The notes below the pieces were generated by a model. That model saw only the letters and a program-made list of their open reading frames with translations, made no database searches and was not told the DNA's origin. Position numbers and translations under genes: made by a program. A stretch of 64,000 nt of DNA from Adiantum capillus-veneris (taxonomy: Eukaryota; Streptophyta; Polypodiopsida; Polypodiales; Pteridaceae): assembly GCA_014529385.2 (NCBI GenBank), contig CM043959.1, forward strand, positions 4,397,045 to 4,461,044, in the 5' to 3' direction. This document shows positions 9,834-17,391 of the stretch, piece by piece. Position 1 is the stretch's first letter, and every line of letters begins with the position of its first letter.

Positions 9834-11389
9834 GAGGCAATGATCAAAAGAGCTTACGAAAAGACAAAAGAGGCTCAAGAAATCAAGTTCAAAGGAATGG
9901 AACGAAAACTGAAACAGAAAAATCAGAAAAGAACAAGCGCAACAGAGAACACACGGAGTCCAAGTTAGAACGTAGAAACAAGTACAGAGAGCTCAAGAAA
10001 ACTCTGAAAGAAGTTTGGACGACAGAAATTGAGAGTGGAGAGGACGAAAACGCCAAAATCAAGGAAAACATGGATGTTCCCTCTCACTATAGGAAATTCA
10101 CAATAGAGGATAGGAAGGTGATATTAACCCCACCTATTCGAGAGAGGAAGGAGAACGAATCTTATGACGGACCGGAGGATGCAAAAAAAGTTGATTTAGC
10201 AGCTCCAGGTGAGCCACCTAGACCGGTGTACATAGCCACAGATTTGTCTCCAGGCGAGGAAGAGAGACTTTTGAGTCTTCTCAGAGAGTATAGGGATGTG
10301 TTTGCATGGTCTTATAAGGACTTAAAGGGAGTTGACCCATCGATATGCCAACACACAATCCCACTGAAACAAGACGCAAAGCCTAGCAGACAGAGACCAT
10401 ACACATATAATGATACGTTTGCTAAGCGAATCAAAGAAGAGATAGATAAGCTAATGGAAGCTGAATTCATATACGAGATTGAACACACCGATTGGGTATC
10501 TCCAATTGTGGTAGTACCCAAGAAGAACGGAAAACTCCGAGTGTGTGTCAACTTAAAGAAAGTGAATGCTGCAACAATCAGGGACAATTATCCCCTGCCG
10601 ATAACTGATCATGTTCTAGAGCGTGTATCAGGGAAAACAGCATACTCTTTTCTTGATGGTTTTTCAGGATATAACCAGCTAGCCATAGCACTGGAAGATC
10701 AACATAAAACAGCTTTTGCAACGGAGTGGGGAATTTATGCTTATCGGGTTATGCCTTTTGGTCTAACCAATGCTCCCGCAACCTTCCAGAGGCTGATGAC
10801 GCATGCTTTCAAAGAATACTTAAGGTTGTTTCTAGAAATATACATGGATGACTTATGTGTACATTCTCTTCTGAGAGATGAGCATCTAGAACACCTAAGA
10901 AAAGTATTTGAGAAATGTAGGACATATCGCATTTGTCTCAATCCTGAGAAATGTGTGTTTATGGTCCGACAGGGCAGAATTCTGGGACATATTGTCTCAC
11001 AAAACGGAATATCCACGGATTTAGAGAAGATAAAAGTTATAGTGGATATGCCTAGACCAACCAATGCGAAACAAGTACAGAGCTTTATGGGACATTGCGG
11101 ATATTATAGACGATTCATTTACATGTACGCTATAATAGGCCAACCACTTTACAGGCTAATAGTGAACTTTGAATGGATAGATGAGTGTGAGGAATCGTTC
11201 AAGAAATTGAAAGAGGCACTCATTACTGCTCCAGTCTTGAACTCACCAGATTGGGAGAAGATATTCCATGTGCATATAGATGCTTCGGCATATGCAATAG
11301 GATGCATTCAGGCTCAGCCAGAAGGAGGAAACATGGATTTTCCTATCTGTTACGCCAGTCGACAACTCAACAATGCAGAGAAGAATTAA
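9830..11389 (+). CDS. Reverse transcriptase and N-terminal RNase H, element A
   Basis: After a charged linker (1-115), the segment with VFAWSYKDL leads into the RT palm and fingers (about 125-420): KLRVCVNLKK, FLDGFSGYNQ, MPFGLTNAPATFQ and the catalytic YMDD at 338-341. The connection domain has GHCGYYRRFI. RNase H begins near 440, with its first catalytic Asp in HIDAS (about 484). The protein copies element RNA into DNA and degrades the template. The frame is cut by a TAA at 11387-11389 inside RNase H. Relatives are open at this place, so this looks like a single-base nonsense change. Confidence 0.93.
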   Translation: MRGNDQKSLRKDKRGSRNQVQRNGTKTETEKSEKNKRNREHTESKLERRNKYRELKKTLKEVWTTEIESGEDENAKIKENMDVPSHYRKFTIEDRKVILTPPIRERKENESYDGPEDAKKVDLAAPGEPPRPVYIATDLSPGEEERLLSLLREYRDVFAWSYKDLKGVDPSICQHTIPLKQDAKPSRQRPYTYNDTFAKRIKEEIDKLMEAEFIYEIEHTDWVSPIVVVPKKNGKLRVCVNLKKVNAATIRDNYPLPITDHVLERVSGKTAYSFLDGFSGYNQLAIALEDQHKTAFATEWGIYAYRVMPFGLTNAPATFQRLMTHAFKEYLRLFLEIYMDDLCVHSLLRDEHLEHLRKVFEKCRTYRICLNPEKCVFMVRQGRILGHIVSQNGISTDLEKIKVIVDMPRPTNAKQVQSFMGHCGYYRRFIYMYAIIGQPLYRLIVNFEWIDECEESFKKLKEALITAPVLNSPDWEKIFHVHIDASAYAIGCIQAQPEGGNMDFPICYASRQLNNAEKN

Positions 11390-11593
11390 ACCACAACAGA
11401 GCGAGAGGGATTAGGAATGATATATGCTGTGAAGAAATTTTGGCATTATCTTCTAGCCAACAAGTTTGTGTTTTTTACGGATCACCAAGCCTTGCTCTAC
11501 CTAGTGAGATGGTTCATTATCTTACTGGAATTCGACTTCACGGTAGTAGTAAAGAAAGGAAAAACACATCTTAGAGCTGATCATCTTTCGTGA
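11390..11593 (+). pseudogene. C-terminal part of RNase H, element A (past the stop)
   Basis: The same frame continues after the TAA with conserved RNase H sequence (TTTEREGLGMIYAVKKF, FTDHQALLYLV) and stops at TGA 11591. B and E have about ten more residues (NKPCNT.RIV) after the LYLx motif. These are missing here, pointing to an in-frame deletion of about 30 bp. This and the stop suggest that A's RNase H is inactive unless supplied by another copy. Confidence 0.8.
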
Positions 11594-11631
11594 TTGACGA
11601 ATGAGAAGACCCTATAGGAGTAGATGACGAC

Positions 11632-12630
11632 ATGCCAGACGCGTACTTGTTCAACATAGAAATGATACCGAAGTGGTCTCAAAATGTCGTCAGCCTATTA
11701 ACCTATGGAGGAGAGTTCGATAGAAGAGAATACAACCAGAAACATATTGCTATTCAGCAATCCAAGAATCTTCAATTGGTTGCAGGAAGGTTGTATCAAT
11801 TGGGAAATGATCATGTTTTACGACTATGCATCAATCCTGAGGAATATAATATATATCTGCGCGAAGCACATGTTCAGGAATGTGCATTTCATTGTTCAAG
11901 AAGGAACACATATAGGAATTTGTTACAATTGGGAGTCTATTGGCCAGGAATGAAAGAAAGCGTACATGAATATGTCACTGTATGTATTGTATGTTCATCA
12001 AAACCGCCAGCAGAGTATTCGACATTATATCAGATAATGATCGCTCCAGAATGGAGTCAGTATATTGTTGAATATCTCACAAATAGAACTTTCCCAGAAG
12101 GAACGTCAAAAGCTCGTCAGAAATCTGTAGAGACAGAAGCTAGAGATTACGCTTTAATAGGAGATCAACTCTATAAGAGAGGTAAAGACAACCAGCTTAG
12201 GATTTGCGCATCAGAGTCTGAGTATGTGATAATCCTGGAGCAAGCTCATGGAGGAGTAGGTGGAGGCCATTTCTCAGGTGATAAGACAGCAAAACTTGTC
12301 TTAGCCGCAGGAATATGGTGGCCAACATTACATATGGACGCTGAGGAATACGTTAAACGGTGTGATGACTGTCAGCGGACCAAAGTACCACTTAAAAGAG
12401 ATGATATGCCGCTTAGACCAATGATGGGGGCAAGAGCTTTTGCAAAATGGGGGATTGATTATGTCGGACCCATTTCACCTCCTGCATATAAGACTCATGC
12501 ACAATACATCATTGTGGCTACAGACTATCTAACAAAGTGGGTCGAAGCAAAGGCAACTCAAAAGCAGATGCCAGGACCACGGCACAATTTCTATATGAAT
12601 ACGTCTTTGTACGATATGGATTGCCAATAG
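11632..12630 (+). CDS. Integrase N-terminal part with two tandem HHCC zinc-binding modules, element A
   Basis: Homology starts a little upstream (about 11602) after a frame change. Residues about 10-125 and about 136-250 are two copies of the same module: P.WSQ..V..LT start, a GRLY/DQLY phrase, then the zinc ligands. The first has H80, H87, C118, C121 and the second H206, H213, C244, C247. Both therefore fit H-x6-H-x30-C-x2-C exactly. Known gypsy integrases have one such module. The catalytic core begins after it, with its first Asp at 276 in WGIDYVGPI. A frame shift near 12565 moves the rest of the core to the next frame, and the last 20 residues here are out of frame. Confidence 0.85.
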   Translation: MPDAYLFNIEMIPKWSQNVVSLLTYGGEFDRREYNQKHIAIQQSKNLQLVAGRLYQLGNDHVLRLCINPEEYNIYLREAHVQECAFHCSRRNTYRNLLQLGVYWPGMKESVHEYVTVCIVCSSKPPAEYSTLYQIMIAPEWSQYIVEYLTNRTFPEGTSKARQKSVETEARDYALIGDQLYKRGKDNQLRICASESEYVIILEQAHGGVGGGHFSGDKTAKLVLAAGIWWPTLHMDAEEYVKRCDDCQRTKVPLKRDDMPLRPMMGARAFAKWGIDYVGPISPPAYKTHAQYIIVATDYLTKWVEAKATQKQMPGPRHNFYMNTSLYDMDCQ

Positions 12631-14390
12631 AAATTGTGAGTGATCGAGGCACACATTTTATAAATGAAGTGATAAAGATCCTTCTAGATGAATTCATGGT
12701 AATCCATAGGAAATCAGCCCCGTATCATCCACAAGCAAACGGACAAGCTGAAGCAACAAACAAAACCATATGCACGGTCCTTACGAAGATTGTATCTGAG
12801 TCGAGAACTGACTGGGACCAGAAGTTGCATTCAACATTATGGGCATATAGGGTAGCATATAAAACATCAATAGGAACGACCCCATATAACATGGTTTTTG
12901 GGCTAAATGCTATCTTACCAATAGAATTCTTGATTTCAACCTTAAGGGTGGCTAAGGATCTAGAGTGGACAGGGCACGAGCTTTCTGATAGAATAGATGA
13001 CCTGGAAAAGCTAGACGAGCTTCGCCTAAAAGCAGTAGCTTCTATCTACGCTCAAAAAAGGCGACAAAAGGAATTTTTTGATAAGCATGTGCGGACTAAA
13101 GAGTTTAAGGTTGGGGACTATGTCCTAGTTTACACTCTGAAACAGCATGCTAAGAAGCTTAAAAAGCGAGGGATGGGACCTCTGGTGATTAAAGATCTAT
13201 CACCAAGTGGAGCCGTCAAGCTTGCTACATTAGACGGAGAAGAAATGCCCAATTGGATTAGTGGATGCAGAGTGAAAAAGTATCTTTTGCCGCTAACCCA
13301 AGACATGCTTCTCAAAATACATCAAGAAAAGCTGCGTGTCCAGAAAAAGAAAAAGATTGAGGAGGAAGCGCAAGCCGAGGCGAAGGAAAGAATGGAGAAA
13401 AGAAGACTACTGCGTCAGAAACAGCGCAATGAAGGAGCAATACGAATAAACGCAGTCAGTATAACAGAAATGGATAATGACAAAGAAGAACCCATCATTG
13501 AATGCAAAGTAGGAACCAACCAAATCAAAGCCAGAGCACTATTGGATTCAGGAGCTCAAGCTAACCTACTTTCACTCAGTTTGTATAGACAATTGACAAA
13601 TGACACTAAACTACAAACTGCCAAGCAAGAGTTAAAGAGTTACTCTGAGAATTCAATCAAAACTGTCGGATGCACAGTTTTACATATACAGATTAACCAT
13701 TATGTGTATCCTCATATGTTTTACGTGGTTGAAGACCAAGCTACACAACATCCATTATTGCTAGGACAACCATGGCAGAAGCAATACAATGCAATGATTG
13801 ACTGGAGTTCTAAATCAGTGCTTATCAAATACGAAGGTGAAAGTCAATCAGTTAAGTTCACCAAAGGATCAGAGCCAACTCCAAAGGAAGAATCCAAGAA
13901 CAAAGGTAAACAACAACCAGAGAAAAAGAAGAAGCAATGGCAACCAAAAGTTTCTATACAACCGGATTACTCTTCGACGAGGAATTCTCAACAGTGGATA
14001 AGGAAGACAAGCAATAATATAACAGCTCAACCTTGGGAAAAAACGGAGTCAAAGTTGGTATGGAGACCAAAAAAGGTTGTGCCAGAGAACACAAAGGTGG
14101 AAAACAGAGTCTTCAATACCAGACAACAGAGTGATTCCAGACAATCAAGGACAGTGAAACAGATCTGGATTCCAAAGAAGTTCATGACGGCACAAAGCTA
14201 TAGCAAGCAAATTTGGATCCCAAAGATTTGTAAACAGGAACTCCCTTCAGTACAATCAACGGAAACTCCTAGGTATTTCAAGGCGAGGAAATCAACACAC
14301 GGAACAAAGCAGGTTTGGGTCGCAAAGAGTTTGTGGCAAGCACAAGCAAAGCGGAAGCAGATTTGGATTGTGAAAAAGAACAACAGGTAA
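12537..14390 (+). CDS. Integrase core and C-terminus fused to a second retropepsin-like domain, element A
   Basis: The genuine part starts near 12565. Catalytic D36 (VSDRGTHF) and E72 (NGQAEATN) are 35 residues apart, the D,D35E pattern. A C-terminal FKVGDYVLVY segment follows near residue 185. Beyond a basic coiled stretch (about 260-305) lies a second protease-like fold (about 315-425): LLDSGAQAN with Asp 337 and PLLLGQPW near 406, in the usual retropepsin order. The last 150 residues repeat a K-Q-[IV]-W-[IV]-x-K motif about seven times, the last at 607-613. I know no standard gypsy element with a protease here. It could be a gag-pol processing enzyme or a captured cellular retropepsin-like domain. 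Confidence 0.85.
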   Translation: MGRSKGNSKADARTTAQFLYEYVFVRYGLPIEIVSDRGTHFINEVIKILLDEFMVIHRKSAPYHPQANGQAEATNKTICTVLTKIVSESRTDWDQKLHSTLWAYRVAYKTSIGTTPYNMVFGLNAILPIEFLISTLRVAKDLEWTGHELSDRIDDLEKLDELRLKAVASIYAQKRRQKEFFDKHVRTKEFKVGDYVLVYTLKQHAKKLKKRGMGPLVIKDLSPSGAVKLATLDGEEMPNWISGCRVKKYLLPLTQDMLLKIHQEKLRVQKKKKIEEEAQAEAKERMEKRRLLRQKQRNEGAIRINAVSITEMDNDKEEPIIECKVGTNQIKARALLDSGAQANLLSLSLYRQLTNDTKLQTAKQELKSYSENSIKTVGCTVLHIQINHYVYPHMFYVVEDQATQHPLLLGQPWQKQYNAMIDWSSKSVLIKYEGESQSVKFTKGSEPTPKEESKNKGKQQPEKKKKQWQPKVSIQPDYSSTRNSQQWIRKTSNNITAQPWEKTESKLVWRPKKVVPENTKVENRVFNTRQQSDSRQSRTVKQIWIPKKFMTAQSYSKQIWIPKICKQELPSVQSTETPRYFKARKSTHGTKQVWVAKSLWQAQAKRKQIWIVKKNNR

Positions 14391-14593
14391 AGAAGAATCC
14401 ATCTACTGATTCTACTACCGAAGTGCCAAAACCAACCCAAAACCCGACCACCAATCCTTCAATCAAACAAAGAGCAGCTTTATTGGAAAGACTGTTGTAT
14501 CATCGCTCTACAATTGCATTGGGAACTTATGACCAAAACAACTACAATGCTTCGCCCACAGACACTTCATAGTCGTCCAGGAGGACTCAGACT

Positions 14594-14607
14594 AGGAGGG
14601 GGGGAGG
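14594..14607 (+). other. Internal polypurine tract
   Basis: AGGAGGGGGGGAGG is close in sequence to the functional 3' PPT at 20703-20716 (GGAGGGGGGGAG core). It lies about 200 bp after the end of pol, where a gypsy element without extra genes would have its 3' PPT. It may be a relic of an ancestral element end or act as a second plus-strand primer. Confidence 0.55.
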
Positions 14608-15855
14608 TATACAGGTATACAGGAGTTACAAAGCAGCTACAAGCGCCAAAAACAAAGAAAAACAAAAATTATATTACAAGGGCAGTGTCTTACATGATTT
14701 TGCAATTTTTATGTTTGATTGCGGATATTGATAATATTTATGCCCTTATATACCTTGTTTTGCAACAAGAAGAGATCAAATGATGAATTTGGGTCTCTAG
14801 ACGTGTAAATATCACTAAATAAGAGTGTTTTTGGAGCAAAAAAGTGAAAAAAGTGGTAATCCAAGTCCAGAAATCACAAATAAGTGTATATTCATATACA
14901 CAGGGTTACCAGCTATTTATTGTGTATGTTTGGAATTTTTTGGCTTCAATTTGCTATTTTCCTTTATTTTTTATGATTTTCTTAATAAAAGTAAAAGAAA
15001 AATAAAAAAGCAGGTGAAATGAGATCGGAAAAAAGAAAAGAATAGACGGTGATGGTCCTAATGACAAGGGCAACCCATGGTAAAAATTGGGTACAATTCT
15101 GAAAAAGTTGCGGAAAGCCCGAAATGACAGAATTTTGGCAAAGTGGACAGATTTCTCAGAAACAGGTCAAACGGAGTCCAAATTGAGAAATTTCAAATCC
15201 TAAAGTGCATTTCACGACGAGATAGGAGCACATGTCAAATTTGGTAACAAGTGATCCGGGAAGTCCGAAGTTAAGTATTTTTCACATCACTTTCAAGCTC
15301 ATTTCCACTATTACCTTCTTGGAGAGAGCAAAGAGCACACAGGAGCATCCGACCTTCTACCGCCTTCTACGACTGCTACGAGAGCTCAGAGGACACCAGA
15401 CATGAGAGGTAGACTCGTTGCCATAAGCTTTTGATGCTTATCGTTAACTTTTGTCGCGAAAACTGACCAAAACCAAGAAACAAGAGCAGACGGGGAATGG
15501 GGAGGAACGCTAGGTAGGGGCACAACCGCCTAACCAAACCTTGCAAGAACTTAGAGGTGGGTTACCCTAACATAGAAGATGGGTTTCTAACACTCAAAGC
15601 TCGAGAAAGAACGACTTGAAAAACCCTAGGTCAACAGAGCCTGCAAGAGGCAAACAGAAAAAAGTTGTCGAAACGACACAAAACTTCTCAGGAAGCTTAA
15701 CAACATCGAGGGCAATGCAACCATGGAGTATCTCCGGGTTTGGATCACCAAAAGTAGGTCGGAACAACCGATTCGGCTGCGGACACACAAAGCGTCATTT
15801 TGGCATAACGGCTAAAATTGACGACGAAATGACATGAAACTTCACAAGCAGCTTC

Positions 15856-15878
15856 AAATATACATGGATGACTTATGT
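15856..15878 (+). repeat. Copy of the RT active-site sequence in the 3' spacer
   Basis: The 23 bp from 15856 are identical to 10836-10858, which encode the YMDD region of the RT. Flanking bases do not match. A match this long by chance within one element is unlikely, so a template-switch or repair scar is plausible. It also stays readable as IYMDDLC in the frame starting at 15834. Confidence 0.6.
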
Positions 15879-16123
15879 TTGCAAGCAAAACCCAAAAGGA
15901 AGCTGATTCACTTACCGATGGTGAAAAAGACGCTTTCGGGCAACCAAATGGAGAAAGATGGAGAACGGGGAGCCAAAGTCAAGTTCAACCAAATAGGTGG
16001 CTTCACAACATATCCAATGAGCTGGAAATGCAACTCTCGAGAAGAAAAGTTGAAGAAATTCAACTCCAAGGCAAAAAGACGACTTCGGAGACTGAAATGC
16101 CTATAAGGGGGCTTTTTAGCTAA
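15875..16123 (+). CDS. Short open frame of unknown status (82 codons)
   Basis: The frame has a hydrophilic, charge-mixed composition (KEADSLTDGEKDAFG, SNELEMQLSRRKVEEIQL) more like coding than random AT-rich DNA. I recognise no domain. It ends about 90 bp before the second palindrome array. It could be a remnant of a longer gene or exon linked to the 3' ORF, or chance. Confidence 0.25.
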   Translation: MFASKTQKEADSLTDGEKDAFGQPNGERWRTGSQSQVQPNRWLHNISNELEMQLSRRKVEEIQLQGKKTTSETEMPIRGLFS

Positions 16124-16215
16124 ACTAATGACTTTTTAAGTTGAAAACTAGTTAGCAGGGCTTAGGGCACTAGCACAAAGCATTCTTTGCACAAAAAGAC
16201 CAACATTTCAAGAAA

Positions 16216-17225
16216 AGACATCATACGCGTATGATGTCTCACAGCATGATTTTCACATCCATTTCAACATTTGAGTGCATAGCCTCATTCCACATGTTAA
16301 TCACATCCTATGAACCAAGTATCATGAGAATTGGAGTTAGAAAACCCAAGGAAAACCAAAAAGACGCAAAGTAGGCCATAAAATTGATTTTTGGTCCTAA
16401 TTTTGTCAAAATAACTCCAAACTCATTGAAACTTTGTAGGATTGTTGATTAACACATCTACAAGCTATCTGGAACCAAAAAGCACCATTTTGACACAAAA
16501 GACATCATACGCGTATGATGTCTATTTGCACTTACAGAGCCAAAACTGCTCATTTGTCATCATACATCCATTATATATATCTAATACATGCTACATATGA
16601 AGTTTGGAACCATTTGGTCAAGTGGATCACCCCATTAGCCCAATTGAGGGAAAATCCTTCATCCAAAGCCTATTTTTGGCCCAAATTCAACATACTCAAG
16701 TCCAAACCAAGATTTGAGTAGAGACAGTCCTTCACTAGTACATGGGGAGTCCACAGAATCAATCCCATGAAAAATTGATGAAAAAGACATCATACGCGTA
16801 TGATGTCTCCAGAGCCATTTTTAGCCCAAAATCTATCCAAATTCATAAATCCACTGAATAAGCCTATCTAAAGCCATATCCAAGCTTATAGAGAAATTTG
16901 GTCCAAAAATACACTAAAAGACATCATACGCGTATGATGTCTCACTATGTGATTTTGGCACCTCAGGGCTTCAACCACCAAACAGAAGTGATCTACATGC
17001 CATTTGAAGGTGAACCACCAAGTTTTATTCAATTTGGATCATAAAATCCAATTCCCTTTCAAAATTTTGCCAAGAGCCTGATCTGGACTAAACTGGCCAA
17101 AACTTGACCAAATGGGATCCAAACTCAAATCCAAGCATATGATACTCATGTATACACTATCAGCTACAAGCACAACCAATATGAAGTCATTTTGACACAA
17201 AAGACATCATACGCGTATGATGTCT
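16216..17225. repeat. Palindrome array 2 (five copies) upstream of the 3' ORF
   Basis: Five perfect copies of the 24-bp palindrome of array 1 are centred near 16227.5, 16511.5, 16796.5, 16930.5 and 17213.5. The spacings are 284, 285, 134 and 283 bp. The last core ends at 17225, 167 bp before the ATG at 17392. Counting back from each ATG, arrays 1 and 2 match: 166/167, 283/283, 125/134, 288/285, with one extra copy here. The two arrays look like a duplicated leader module. Confidence 0.95.
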
Positions 17226-17391
17226 CCAGCATGATTCTGAGCCCAGTTTGCATATTTTTTCACCTACCCTGCATCCTTAGGCCCTAAATAGCTCATGTTT
17301 CAATTTTCAAGTCATTTGAATAGTTAAAAGCTTCATTTCGGCTTTCAGTACTAAAAAGACGCTAACTTCTGAAATTGGAGTTACAGGATCC

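Larger units (their letters stand above)
14391..17391 (+). other. 3-kb spacer between pol and the 3' ORF, element A
   Basis: No long open frame is seen. It contains an internal PPT-like tract (14594), AT-rich DNA (14650-15010), a 23-bp copy of the RT active-site region (15856), a short open frame at 15875-16123 of unknown status, and the second palindrome array (16216-17225). The final 167 bp before the 3' ORF loosely resemble the final 166 bp before gag (a CAGCAT.A.T start), consistent with a copied leader. Confidence 0.7.

Noticed and set aside
4125-17225. Palindromic repeats as a CRISPR array
   Set aside because: Spacings of 125-288 bp with diverged, non-unique spacers in a plant retrotransposon do not fit CRISPR.
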